DNA of 16,676 nucleotides from Opitutaceae bacterium UBA3033. Lineage in GTDB: Bacteria; Verrucomicrobiota; Verrucomicrobiia; Opitutales; Opitutaceae. The stretch lies in contig DFDG01000161.1 of the NCBI GenBank assembly GCA_002367815.1, positions 4,254-20,929 on the forward strand, in the 5' to 3' direction. A program made the translations under genes and the position numbers. The notes under the pieces are model-generated. The model saw only the letters and a list, made by a program, of their open reading frames with translations. It was not told the origin of the DNA and made no database searches. Below are positions 6,787 to 15,856 of the stretch, in pieces. The number at the start of each line of letters is the position of its first letter. Position 1 is the stretch's first letter.

Positions 6787-7908
6787 ATGCTTAAGAAAAT
6801 CCTCATCGCACTTGGAGGCTTTGTCCTGATTGTCGTCTCTTTGGGAGTCTACAAGGCAGCTCAATTGAAAGAAATGTCATCGGCTCCCCATTCCATGCCA
6901 GCCGTGACTGTTAGCACTATGGCGGCCAGTGAAGTCAATTGGAGTCCGTCCATTCATGCCATTGGCAGCTTGGCCCCGGTCGAGGGTATCATGTTGAGTG
7001 CAGACGCCGATGGCACGATTGAGGAAATTGTCGCTGATAGTGGTACCACCGTAAATCAAGGTGATCTGATTGTGACATTCGACACCAGTGTGGAAGTGGC
7101 TCAATTAGCTGCGGCTGAAGCTCGCGCTGAATTGGCGCACCTGCAGAGCAATCGGGCAACTGACCTCCTCGGCAAGAATACGATCAGCCAAGCAGAAGCC
7201 GATAAGGCCATCGCACAACTTGATCAGGCACTGGCTGAAGTGGCGGCCCTCAAGGCCTTGATAGCGAAAAAGCAAGTCCGGGCACCTTTCTCAGGACGAA
7301 TTGGTATCCGCCAAATTAACGCCGGTCAGTTTGTAGCTCGTGGAGCGCCTTTGATGCCTCTACAAAAGTTGGATCCGATCTTTGTTAATTTCGACATTCC
7401 CCAGCGTCAACTTTCGGCGCTGAGCACGGGACAAAGTGTTGGCGTAACTGTCGATACTTTCGCCGGGCAGAAATTTATGGCCAATGTGTCGGCGATCAAT
7501 TCGCAGGTAGATGCCTCGACGCGTAATATCGGAGTGCAGGCCACCATGCTGAATCCTGATGAGAAGCTAAGATCTGGTATGTTTGTGAAGGTTGAAGTGG
7601 AACTGCCATCGATGGGAACCATGGTGGCGGTGCCATCCACCGCGATAATTTATGCTTCCTACGGAAACTCGGTCTATATCGTGGAAAATATGAAAGACGC
7701 GGATGGGAAGGAATACCTCGGCGCACGTCAGCAGTTTGTGAAACTGGGGGCTACCCGGGGAGACCTCGTAGCAATTATCGAAGGGGTGAAGCCGGGCGAA
7801 CAAGTCGTCGCTTCCGGTGCCTTCAAGCTCCGCAACGGTGTTACCGTTCAGGTTAATAATGCGGTGCAACCAACCAGCAGCGCAAATCCTACACCGGAAA
7901 ACACCTGA
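6787..7908 (+). CDS. RND efflux periplasmic adaptor (membrane fusion protein)
   Basis: This 373-residue adaptor would link the inner-membrane RND pump to the outer-membrane channel in the periplasm. A single N-terminal hydrophobic helix (about 5-22) has no lipobox cysteine, so anchoring is by a transmembrane segment. Then come the first half of the split lipoyl domain (about 60-101, GTIEEIVADSGTTVNQGDLI), a fairly short alpha-helical hairpin rich in Ala, Glu and Gln (about 103-160), the second lipoyl half with VRAPFSGRIGIR (164-175) and NAGQFVARG, a beta-barrel domain (about 198-275, ending RSGMFVKVEVELP) and a membrane-proximal domain (about 280-355). This is the standard order of AcrA/MexA-like adaptors. 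The pump gene starts 22 bases after its stop. The substrate cannot be predicted. Confidence 0.94.
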   Translation: MLKKILIALGGFVLIVVSLGVYKAAQLKEMSSAPHSMPAVTVSTMAASEVNWSPSIHAIGSLAPVEGIMLSADADGTIEEIVADSGTTVNQGDLIVTFDTSVEVAQLAAAEARAELAHLQSNRATDLLGKNTISQAEADKAIAQLDQALAEVAALKALIAKKQVRAPFSGRIGIRQINAGQFVARGAPLMPLQKLDPIFVNFDIPQRQLSALSTGQSVGVTVDTFAGQKFMANVSAINSQVDASTRNIGVQATMLNPDEKLRSGMFVKVEVELPSMGTMVAVPSTAIIYASYGNSVYIVENMKDADGKEYLGARQQFVKLGATRGDLVAIIEGVKPGEQVVASGAFKLRNGVTVQVNNAVQPTSSANPTPENT

Positions 7909-7930
7909 TCAACCGTAACGGGACTTCCAA

Positions 7931-10900
7931 ATGATAAAGAAAAGTTTTACCGATCTCTTTGTCCGCAAGCCGGTCATCGCGCTAGTCGTCAATATCGTGA
8001 TCTTGGTGCTGGGCGTAGTAGCCTATTTCCAACTCAACACCCGGCAATACCCTCGTAGTGACAGTGCGGTGGTCAACGTGAGCACTATTTATTATGGGGC
8101 AAGTGCTGATACCGTGCGGGGCTACATTACCACTCAATTGGAGCGGGTAATTTCAAGTGCCGACGGCATCGATTACATTGAATCAGAAAGTCGATCGGGC
8201 TTTAGTTCCATCCGGGTTTATCTACGGCTCAATTATGATACCAATGCCGCCCTGACCCAAATCAGTTCCAAGATTGATCAAGTGCGCAATGAACTGCCGC
8301 CGGAATCAGAAGCGCCCACCATTAATGTTGAAACCAGCGACAACCAGTTTGCGTCGATGTATCTGAGTTTCTACTCGGACGAGTTGGATCAGAACCAAAT
8401 CACCGATTACTTGAACCGCATGGTCCAGCCGCAATTGTCGGCTATCAAGGGCGTGCAAAGGGCGGATATTCTGGGTGGCCGGGTTTTTGCGATGCGTATC
8501 TGGCTGAAGCCTGATGAGCTAGCGGCCCGTGGGATAAGTCCCGCCGAAGTTCGCGGGGCATTGGCGAGTAATAATGCGCTCTCCGCAGTAGGCTCAACCA
8601 AGGGTTCGATGATCAGTGTCAATCTGGTGGCTGATACCGACCTGCAGAATGTTGAAGAATTTAAACAGTTGGTGGTGGCAGAGAAAAACGGGACAATTAT
8701 CCGGCTCTCGGATGTGGCTGAAGTGGTGCTTGGCGCGGAGAGCTATGACGAGGAGGTCCGCTTCGGTGGACAAACCGCCACTTTCATGGGAATATGGGTC
8801 TTGCCGACGGAAAGCACGGTGGAAGTTATCGAGAGAGTTCGTAATGCCATGCCTGGCATCCAAGTCGCTTTGCCGGCTGGTTTGAAGGGCAAGATCGCCT
8901 ATGATGCGACCAAATACATCGACGATGCGTTAAGCGAAATTGTTAAAACGCTAACGGAAACACTCCTGATCGTTGCGGTCGTTATCTTTCTGTTTTTGGG
9001 CTCGGTCAGATCTGTTCTAATCCCTCTGGTAGCCATGCCTCTGTCATTGATTGGCGCTCTTTTTGTCATGCTGGTGATGGGCTTTACCATCAATTTACTT
9101 ACGTTACTCGCGATCGTTTTGGCGGTGGGAATTGTAGTCGACGATGCGATTGTCGTGGTGGAAAACATCGAGCGACATATCCGGGAAGGGCAAACTCCGT
9201 TTGATGCAGCAATATTAGGTGCACGTGAACTAGTGGGACCGGTTATTTCAATGACGATTACGCTGGCGGTAGTCTATGCGCCCATCGGATTTCAAGGAGG
9301 ATTGACCGGTGCGTTATTCCGTGAGTTTGCATTTACACTAGCCGGCGCGGTCACCGTCTCAGGCTTTGTGGCACTTACTCTGTCACCCATGATGTGCGCC
9401 CAGCTACTCGGTGGAGCCGAAGCCGAAGAGAAGGGACTGACCGGGAGAATCAATCATGAATTTGACCGTTTGCGTCGTGTTTATGACCGAAGCCTCGGCA
9501 GTCTGCTGGAAACACGGAATGTCAATTGGCTGCTCGTGTTTGTATTTACCCTCATTTCGGGTTCTCTTGGCTTTGTCATCGCTGGGGTATTTGGCGCCGA
9601 GCATCTCTGGGTCAAGCTGGCTGCGGGTGCCGTGGCCGGTTCGATCTATCCGGTGATGTTTACTTCCGATCGAAAAGCTGGCGGCAAACCACTATGGGCC
9701 CCGATTATCACGGTTTCAGCGTTATTGCTGACGCTGCTGCTGGTGCCTTTCTTCATGTTTGCCCAAAAGGAACTCGCTCCTAAAGAGGACCAAGGAGTCG
9801 TGTTCAGCATCATGCTGCCTTCGCCCACCGCGACGATTGATCAAAACGTCATCTATGCGGCCGAGGTGCAGGATATGTTTATGAACGTGGATGAATATGA
9901 AAATTCATTCCAAATTACGGGGGCCAGTTTCGGTTTTTCCGGCATCATATTGAAGCCTTGGTCAGAGCGTTCGCGCACGGCATTGGAAATCGAGCAATCA
10001 TTGCAGGGTCCGGCTTCGGCGGTGGCTGGTATCAACGCGATCGTGACCACGCCTGATCCTTTGCCCGCAGGGGGTTCCTTCCCGATCGAATTTGTGCTGC
10101 GTTCCACGGATGAACACAAAGAGATGGTGGAATACGCCAATCAGCTGGTGCTTTATGCCAACACCGAGGCCAATGCCGGAGGAGGTGCCCCCACTTTCTA
10201 CTTTGCTGATAGTGATCTAAAGTATGATCTTCCTCAGGTCGAAATTGAAATCGATAAGGACAAGGTGGCCTCAATGGGACTCAGTTTGAGTGAGGTGGCT
10301 CGTGATTTGGGTTCGATGTTGGGTGGAGGTTACGTTAATCGGTTTGTCAACGATGGCCGCAGCTATCGGGTTATTCCTCAGGTTGAACGTGGTGAACGTT
10401 TAAATCCTGATCAATTGCTCGATTATCATATTCGTGGCCCGCAAGGTCAGCTGATATCGTTGTCTACTATCGCCACATTAAAACACACGGTGCAACCGCG
10501 GACTCTTAATCGATTCCAACAATTGAACTCGATTAAGATCACCGGAGTAGGCCCCGGCGTAGATGCCGCCTTGAAGAAGCTTGAGGCCAAAGCCGCCGAA
10601 GTTTTACCGCCGGGCTACTCAATTGACTACGGCGGTCAATCGCGCCAATTGCGCAATGAAGGCGACCGCTTGCTGCCGGCTTTGGGCCTGGCCTTGGTGC
10701 TGATCTTTTTGGTCTTGGCCGCACAATTCAACGGCTTCCGCGATCCATTTATTATACTACTAGGTTCGGTGCCATTGGCCTTTTTTGGCGCCATGTTGCC
10801 GATCTTCCTTTGGAAGACTTCATTGAATATTTATTCCCAGATCGGGCTTATCACTTTGGTGGGTTTGATCGCCAAAAATGGCATATTAATTGTGGAATTT

Positions 10901-11218
10901 GCCAACACCCTCCAGGAAAAGGGCGTTGCCAAAATCGATGCCATTCGACAGGCGGCTATTACCCGACTTCGTCCGGTATTGATGACATCAGCAGCAACGG
11001 TGTTTGGTCACATGATGCTCATTTTTGTCACTGGTCCCGGTGCAGCTGCCCGAAACAGTATCGGCTGGGTTTTGGTCGTGGGCATGGCCATTGGTTCGGT
11101 TTGCACCCTGTTTGTGGTGCCAGCTTTCTATGTGCTCTTGGCGCGGGATCATTCAATCAGTCCGGCGACAGAAACCGAATCGGTCGCTGTTCCCCAGGAC
11201 CCTGTATTCGCCAAATAA
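7931..11218 (+). CDS. RND multidrug efflux pump, AcrB/HAE1-like, with extra membrane segments
   Basis: The inner-membrane, proton-driven, homotrimeric pump of the tripartite system. TM1 lies at about 14-33, followed by the first porter/docking half (about 38-335). The TM2-TM6 block includes the proton-relay pair Asp404-Asp405 in GIVVDDAIVVVENIE (TM4). The second porter half follows (about 615-905), then TM8-TM12 with Lys982 in AKNGILIVEF (TM10) and the basic ITRLRPVLMTS stretch. All key relay residues are therefore present. At 1095 residues it is longer than AcrB (1049). The excess is at the TM7 position, where one helix is expected but three hydrophobic stretches occur (about 533-553, 559-578 and 589-610) before KEDQG (618-622), the AcrB DEDQG equivalent. 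The gene lies between the adaptor (22 bases) and the TolC-like gene (17 bases). Substrates are unknown. Confidence 0.96.
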   Translation: MIKKSFTDLFVRKPVIALVVNIVILVLGVVAYFQLNTRQYPRSDSAVVNVSTIYYGASADTVRGYITTQLERVISSADGIDYIESESRSGFSSIRVYLRLNYDTNAALTQISSKIDQVRNELPPESEAPTINVETSDNQFASMYLSFYSDELDQNQITDYLNRMVQPQLSAIKGVQRADILGGRVFAMRIWLKPDELAARGISPAEVRGALASNNALSAVGSTKGSMISVNLVADTDLQNVEEFKQLVVAEKNGTIIRLSDVAEVVLGAESYDEEVRFGGQTATFMGIWVLPTESTVEVIERVRNAMPGIQVALPAGLKGKIAYDATKYIDDALSEIVKTLTETLLIVAVVIFLFLGSVRSVLIPLVAMPLSLIGALFVMLVMGFTINLLTLLAIVLAVGIVVDDAIVVVENIERHIREGQTPFDAAILGARELVGPVISMTITLAVVYAPIGFQGGLTGALFREFAFTLAGAVTVSGFVALTLSPMMCAQLLGGAEAEEKGLTGRINHEFDRLRRVYDRSLGSLLETRNVNWLLVFVFTLISGSLGFVIAGVFGAEHLWVKLAAGAVAGSIYPVMFTSDRKAGGKPLWAPIITVSALLLTLLLVPFFMFAQKELAPKEDQGVVFSIMLPSPTATIDQNVIYAAEVQDMFMNVDEYENSFQITGASFGFSGIILKPWSERSRTALEIEQSLQGPASAVAGINAIVTTPDPLPAGGSFPIEFVLRSTDEHKEMVEYANQLVLYANTEANAGGGAPTFYFADSDLKYDLPQVEIEIDKDKVASMGLSLSEVARDLGSMLGGGYVNRFVNDGRSYRVIPQVERGERLNPDQLLDYHIRGPQGQLISLSTIATLKHTVQPRTLNRFQQLNSIKITGVGPGVDAALKKLEAKAAEVLPPGYSIDYGGQSRQLRNEGDRLLPALGLALVLIFLVLAAQFNGFRDPFIILLGSVPLAFFGAMLPIFLWKTSLNIYSQIGLITLVGLIAKNGILIVEFANTLQEKGVAKIDAIRQAAITRLRPVLMTSAATVFGHMMLIFVTGPGAAARNSIGWVLVVGMAIGSVCTLFVVPAFYVLLARDHSISPATETESVAVPQDPVFAK

Positions 11219-11235
11219 TTCCTTCGGTTCTGACC

Positions 11236-12600
11236 ATGAAAACATCACATATTATCATCGCATCCGCAGCCCTCTTTGTCGTCGGCGTTCAATTGTCTGC
11301 CCAGACAGTCCCATTTGAGCGCGACGGGGAACCTGATCCCAAATATGAAGTTCCGGAGGAGCTAAATCTAAATTACGCGTTGTCCTTCGCGCTCGATAAC
11401 AATCACGCCATCCGCCAGGCCCGGGAGCGTATTAGAGAACGGGCAGGCATCGTGCTCGAAGTGCGGTCCCTGCAAATTCCCAACGTAACGATGGGAGGAA
11501 GTGTTTCAGGTAATTCTACTGATATTTCCAATTCCATACTTGCCCAGCGCAGAGATTGGGGGATCTCGGTGCAAGCGACCCAAGCCCTATATGCGGGTGG
11601 TGGAATTCAAGCCTCGGGCCGTAGTGCTTCGCTGGCCCGGGAAGCAGCTGAGCTTGAATTGAGAGGCGTGATAAATGAGCAGTTACTCGCCGTGCGGTCG
11701 ATGTTCTACGGAGTGTTGCTCGCCAAACAGTTGGTCACGGTTCAGGAAGAGAATATCAAACTCCTAGAAGAGCAGCTCAAGGATGCCCAAAACCGATTTG
11801 AAGCAGGTTCGATATCAAATTTTGAAGTATTGAGAGCCAGGGTCGCTTTGGCCAACGGCCAGCCTGATCTGATCACGGCACGCAATAATTACCGTCTGGC
11901 GATTGAGGAAGTGCGACAAGTGCTGGGGTTCAGCAACGTCACCGGTAACAACCTCGCGAAGTTGCCAGTTTTTGTGGGTTCACTGAAAGTGGATAAGCAT
12001 GAAGATGTTGATCTCCGGAATGCACTGAATAGTGCCCATAGTAATCGGCCCGAATTGCAGCGTCTGGCAAAATTGGAAGCGGCCGGTGAAGAACAGATCG
12101 TGGTTTCACGTTCCGGTGCTTTGCCTCAGATTTCGGCATTTGGTCGTTACGATTGGGTGCGCGGAGGGCCCAGTTCCGGCTGGAATGACAAACGGGATGG
12201 TTGGACCGCAGGACTGCAGGCACAATGGAGTGTATTTGATGGCCGGGCTTCCCAAGGGAAAGTGGCCCAAGCGAAATCCCGTCTCATGCAGACTAAACTT
12301 GCAGTGGAGGAAAGCGTGCTGGCAGTTGATGTAGAAGTGCGTCGCTCTCACTCGTCGCTGACCGAGGCATGGGAACTCGTATCGGCTTCAGGAAAGGTAG
12401 TTGAACAAGCTGATGAGGCCTTGCGTCTGGCCAAGGTTCGTTATTCGGCCGGAACCGCGACGCAACTTGATGTGCTGACCAGCCAAGTGGAACTTACCCG
12501 GGCTCGTTTAAATCAATTGCAGGCCTATTATAGATACCAAGTTGCGGTGGCTGCGTTGCGCAAAGCCATGGGTGAGGCTGATCCATACATCAATAATTGA
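11236..12600 (+). CDS. TolC-like outer-membrane efflux channel protein
   Basis: A 454-residue outer-membrane efflux protein completing the tripartite pump. The reading frame is open for another 142 codons upstream, inside the pump gene. I chose ATG 11236 because it yields a clear signal peptide: MKTSHIIIASAALFVVGVQL, with cleavage after LSA at about residue 22. No lipobox cysteine is present, so it is not a lipoprotein like OprM. Two repeated OEP halves are visible: the first has NYALSFALDNNHAIRQARERI and then YAGGGIQASG, and the second has LNSAHSNRPELQRL and then SVFDGRASQGKVAQAK. Each is followed by long heptad-rich helices such as LRLAKVRYSAGTATQLDVLTSQ. This is the TolC internal duplication that forms the periplasmic tunnel. 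It starts 17 bases after the pump stop with no Shine-Dalgarno sequence. Confidence 0.94.
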   Translation: MKTSHIIIASAALFVVGVQLSAQTVPFERDGEPDPKYEVPEELNLNYALSFALDNNHAIRQARERIRERAGIVLEVRSLQIPNVTMGGSVSGNSTDISNSILAQRRDWGISVQATQALYAGGGIQASGRSASLAREAAELELRGVINEQLLAVRSMFYGVLLAKQLVTVQEENIKLLEEQLKDAQNRFEAGSISNFEVLRARVALANGQPDLITARNNYRLAIEEVRQVLGFSNVTGNNLAKLPVFVGSLKVDKHEDVDLRNALNSAHSNRPELQRLAKLEAAGEEQIVVSRSGALPQISAFGRYDWVRGGPSSGWNDKRDGWTAGLQAQWSVFDGRASQGKVAQAKSRLMQTKLAVEESVLAVDVEVRRSHSSLTEAWELVSASGKVVEQADEALRLAKVRYSAGTATQLDVLTSQVELTRARLNQLQAYYRYQVAVAALRKAMGEADPYINN

Positions 12601-12674
12601 TCCTGAAAGCGTCTTTGACGCAGAAAACATGATTACTGCTGCAACTCCCATCGGCTTGCGGTGTCATTTTTGAC

Positions 12675-15600
12675 ATGAAGGCTGTGTCCCGAAAGCTGAT
12701 TGCGGTGGTTGTTTGTATTATGGGTTTGGGCCTGCTCGCATTGACTCTGGCGATGTTTTCGCCTGTGCAGACTTGGATAGCCCGTCGGGTCTTGGCCAAC
12801 AGACCGGAGTTGAAGGCTGAATTAGGGCGACTTGAAGTTGAGTTGAATCACATAGTGGTGCAGGATGCTCGGTTTAATGTATCCGGGGCCTTGATGAACC
12901 TGCCCAAATTGGAGGTGACCCTTCCCATGAATCGAGCCGTATTCCATCAGGAGTTGAATATTGCCAATTTGGTCGCACGGGGTTGGACCCTGGATCTCAC
13001 GCATTTTGCACCGAGCTCTGGATTTGCGGCCCAAGTGCCGGTTTCAAGTGCATCGTTCTCCTTGCTATCATCTGCCTATGCGGCAAATCCCGAACCACTG
13101 ATCAAAGCCGTATTTCAAGGGGTTTTCGCTCATTTACATCTGCCGATCGATCTTATACTGGATGAGGCGATTCTGGAGGGCACAGTTATCCTGCCAATGG
13201 GACGGAATCTTGCTCCCGCAGCCGTGCAAGTGAGTCTGGTAGGAGGAGGTTTGAAATCGAACCAAGAAGCAGTGTTTACTTTGCAAGCAAGTCTTGCCTT
13301 GGCTGATCAGGGTGGACCGGTGAATGAGGTGCGTTTGGTCTGCTCTATCAATGCCGTCATGGATACGCCGCGTTCATTCTCTAAAATTGCGGCCATGATG
13401 AATACGCAAGCCTCAGGAAACGCGTTTCCTCAAGGGGCGCAAATTAACACCGAATTATCGGCTGCGCGGGTGAGTGGGGGAGAAAACTATACCGTATCTC
13501 TACAAGCAGAGGGTCGCACCTTGTTGGATATTCAGGCGAGTTATCCGGAAAATTCAGCCCGCTTGGGCGGTGTCTGGCGTCTGAACATTCGCGATACGGA
13601 TGTCGCCCCTTTTGCCTTGGGTCATGCCTTGCCAAGTTTTGAGGCGGTCGGCGCAGGGATGTTTGAGACCGACACCATGTTTCTTGAACTGCACACGGCA
13701 GGCCGGATAAAATCCACGGCGGATCGCTTGCAAGCCGTGCTCCCTTCAGGGGGAAATATTGGGCCACTTACCCTTACCAGTGAGTTTAATATTACCCAAC
13801 GAGGTACGGTTACCCGTCTGGATAAATTACTGTTGGACATCGGGCGACCCGATCCCTTGCTCAGCATCCAATCTCTCCAGTCATTTGAATTCGATGCAGT
13901 TACTGGTGAATTGAAGGTTGCCGATCCGAACGCTGATTTACTGGCCATCGATACGCTTGGTTTCCCAATCGCCTTGCTTGGTCCATTATCGCAGGAATTT
14001 GACCTAAAGGGGGGGGGTATCCACGGGCAAATTGTGGCTAGTGCCCGGGATGGCGGTGTATCGCTACATACACGGGATTCGTTGAAAATTAAAAATCTGG
14101 CCGCAAACATAAACGGCAATCCAATGGTGGAGGCGCTGGATATTTCGATGAATCTGCAGGCAGATTATAATCCGCAGGGATGGCAGGCTTTGATCAATGG
14201 GATGACCGTTTACAGTGCAGGCACCGAATTGCTCAAGTTGGATGTTAAGATCGGGCAATTGCAGGGGAACGATCAACCGCTGAAGGTTACCGGCGTTTTG
14301 CGGGCGTCATTGGCCGGTCTATCGCATCAGCCGATCGCAAGGCGCAGCTTGAACCTGAGCCGCGGAAAATTGCTGGCCGAATTCGTTGCGAGCATCGGGA
14401 CCTCCCAGGAAGTCCAAGGGAAACTTAACGTAACGGATTTAGCTGTTCCCAGCGGTTCGGTTTTTCCATCCTTTGAAAGCAATGCGCGTTTTTCGAGAAG
14501 CGCGATGGGTCGGATCACTTTCAATCTCCCGTTAACCATAACTAATGCAAAACAGCACCGTAGCTCGGATTTGACGGCCAGTGGATTACTCGAACCCATT
14601 CTAGCGGGATATAAAATCGAGGGAAGGCTACAAAGTGGGCTGATGTATGTGGAGGATTTGGAAATATTCGCTGGACTGGCGGCGAGTCCCATGGAAACCC
14701 AAGGTGCATCCAATTTAGTAAACGAAACGGACGCTCGGCCATTTTGGGACGGATTGAGCGGATCATTGGATTTGGAATTAACCAAACTCTTTTATAACGA
14801 CCTGTTTGAGATGAACCATGTTACCGGAGTCATCCGCATGGAGACTGGAAAACTGAAAATGGAAAAGTTGGAGTCAGGGGTTGGGACAGAAGGTAAACTC
14901 AAGTTCGATGGGGAAGTTGGCTATAATGCTCAAGCATCCCGTCCCTATGGATTGAATGCGGTACTGAAGATGCGTGATTTTGATACGGCCCCATTGTTCA
15001 GGGCGTTCGACCCCACGAATCCTCCCCAAATTGAGGGCCAATTTAACGTGACCTCTAGCATTACATCGCAGGGACGAAACCCGATGGATCTATTTTCGCG
15101 AACCGGTGGTGATTTGCAGATATCCAGCACCGGTGGGATGTTTCGATTAATTTATTCCGAGCTCACTGGGCGGGTGGAAACCGTGGGCAAAGTTGCCGCA
15201 GTGGGAGCATTTCTGGGTAATGTTTTGAGCAAGAATAAATCACCTACGGGTATCTCTAGCAAAGTACAGGCCGTGGCGGAGGTTTCCAAACTCCTTTCCG
15301 CCATTGCGTATGATCAGATGAACTTGTCCGTTACTCGCGACGATTCACTCAATATAGTTTTCAAGGACTTTACTCTCATATCGCCTGAAGTGCGGTTGAT
15401 TGGGGCGGGGCAACTAACTGGTGGCACTGACCTCGATTGGTTGCAGCAACCGATGTCTCTTACTTTTCAAATGAAGGCGCGTGGCCGCACTGGCGAAGTG
15501 ATGAATTACCTCAATATCTTGTCTCCGGATAAGGACGATCTGGGCTACGCCGATTGTGTGCTCCCATTGCACATTGGGGGCAGTTTACTGGCACCGGATA

Positions 15601-15686
15601 CTTCGGAATTGAATTATTCATTAGTAAAACTCACGATCGAACACAGTGGTGCGGGAGACTTGTTGAACCGTCTACTCGGTAAATAA
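12675..15686 (+). CDS. Large AsmA-like envelope protein
   Basis: A 1003-residue protein with a signal anchor (about 8-27, VSRKLIAVVVCIMGLGLLAL), followed by about 970 residues predicted periplasmic: alternating polar and hydrophobic beta-strand patterns, few cysteines and many Gly/Ser/Thr. The C-terminal third is most diagnostic: GDLQISSTGGMFRL, then VTRDDSLNIVFKDFTLISPEVRLIGAGQL, and finally LPLHIGGSLLAPD (963-975), typical of AsmA/DUF3971-type proteins. AsmA-like and TamB-like proteins form long hydrophobic grooves that carry phospholipids between inner and outer membranes; that role is inferred here. It starts 74 bases after the TolC-like gene on the same strand with no strong terminator between, so it may be the last gene of the efflux transcript. 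A run of nine G lies in the coding sequence at 14009-14017. The identity of the paralogue is uncertain. Confidence 0.82.
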   Translation: MKAVSRKLIAVVVCIMGLGLLALTLAMFSPVQTWIARRVLANRPELKAELGRLEVELNHIVVQDARFNVSGALMNLPKLEVTLPMNRAVFHQELNIANLVARGWTLDLTHFAPSSGFAAQVPVSSASFSLLSSAYAANPEPLIKAVFQGVFAHLHLPIDLILDEAILEGTVILPMGRNLAPAAVQVSLVGGGLKSNQEAVFTLQASLALADQGGPVNEVRLVCSINAVMDTPRSFSKIAAMMNTQASGNAFPQGAQINTELSAARVSGGENYTVSLQAEGRTLLDIQASYPENSARLGGVWRLNIRDTDVAPFALGHALPSFEAVGAGMFETDTMFLELHTAGRIKSTADRLQAVLPSGGNIGPLTLTSEFNITQRGTVTRLDKLLLDIGRPDPLLSIQSLQSFEFDAVTGELKVADPNADLLAIDTLGFPIALLGPLSQEFDLKGGGIHGQIVASARDGGVSLHTRDSLKIKNLAANINGNPMVEALDISMNLQADYNPQGWQALINGMTVYSAGTELLKLDVKIGQLQGNDQPLKVTGVLRASLAGLSHQPIARRSLNLSRGKLLAEFVASIGTSQEVQGKLNVTDLAVPSGSVFPSFESNARFSRSAMGRITFNLPLTITNAKQHRSSDLTASGLLEPILAGYKIEGRLQSGLMYVEDLEIFAGLAASPMETQGASNLVNETDARPFWDGLSGSLDLELTKLFYNDLFEMNHVTGVIRMETGKLKMEKLESGVGTEGKLKFDGEVGYNAQASRPYGLNAVLKMRDFDTAPLFRAFDPTNPPQIEGQFNVTSSITSQGRNPMDLFSRTGGDLQISSTGGMFRLIYSELTGRVETVGKVAAVGAFLGNVLSKNKSPTGISSKVQAVAEVSKLLSAIAYDQMNLSVTRDDSLNIVFKDFTLISPEVRLIGAGQLTGGTDLDWLQQPMSLTFQMKARGRTGEVMNYLNILSPDKDDLGYADCVLPLHIGGSLLAPDTSELNYSLVKLTIEHSGAGDLLNRLLGK
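14009..14017 (+). repeat. Homopolymeric G9 tract inside the AsmA-like gene
   Basis: Nine consecutive G's encode part of LKGGGIHG around residue 446. Long G/C runs are prone to slippage in replication, and a gain or loss of one base would truncate the protein before its midpoint. In the sequence given the frame is intact. Confidence 0.9.
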
Positions 15687-15845
15687 TCCGACCTTTGTCA
15701 TTGATATGAATGTGCCGGGAAGGCCCTGGCTCGGGACTTGCGGGATTGGTAGTCGGAGGCGAGGAAAAAGTGAGATTTTAGATATGAAAATTGAATCGGG
15801 TACGGCTCGAATAGTTTTGAAAAGTCCCTCCGTTATTGTCGGCAT

Positions 15846-15849
15846 GGAG
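15846..15849 (+). promoter_or_regulatory. Ribosome-binding site supporting the acyltransferase start
   Basis: GGAG stands seven bases before ATG 15857. It is one of the very few Shine-Dalgarno-like sequences at good spacing in the window. It supports that ATG over the only other in-frame option, TTG at 15836. Confidence 0.6.
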
Positions 15850-15856
15850 TCGTCTC

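Noticed and set aside
10810..11235. In-frame 142-codon extension upstream of the TolC-like gene
   Set aside because: It overlaps the 3' end of the pump gene in another frame. The protein starting at 11236 has a proper signal peptide, which the longer version would bury.
12609..12621. Hairpin GCGTC-TTT-GACGC between the TolC-like and AsmA-like genes
   Set aside because: The 5-bp stem has no T-tract, so it is not a convincing terminator.
12662..12675. Perfect inverted repeat TGTCA-TTTT-TGACA touching the AsmA-like start codon
   Set aside because: Short arms with an AT loop are too likely by chance and too weak a stem to claim translational control.
15714..15730. Bulged GC-rich hairpin after the AsmA-like gene
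   Set aside because: No T-run follows and the stem needs a one-base bulge; it cannot be called a terminator.
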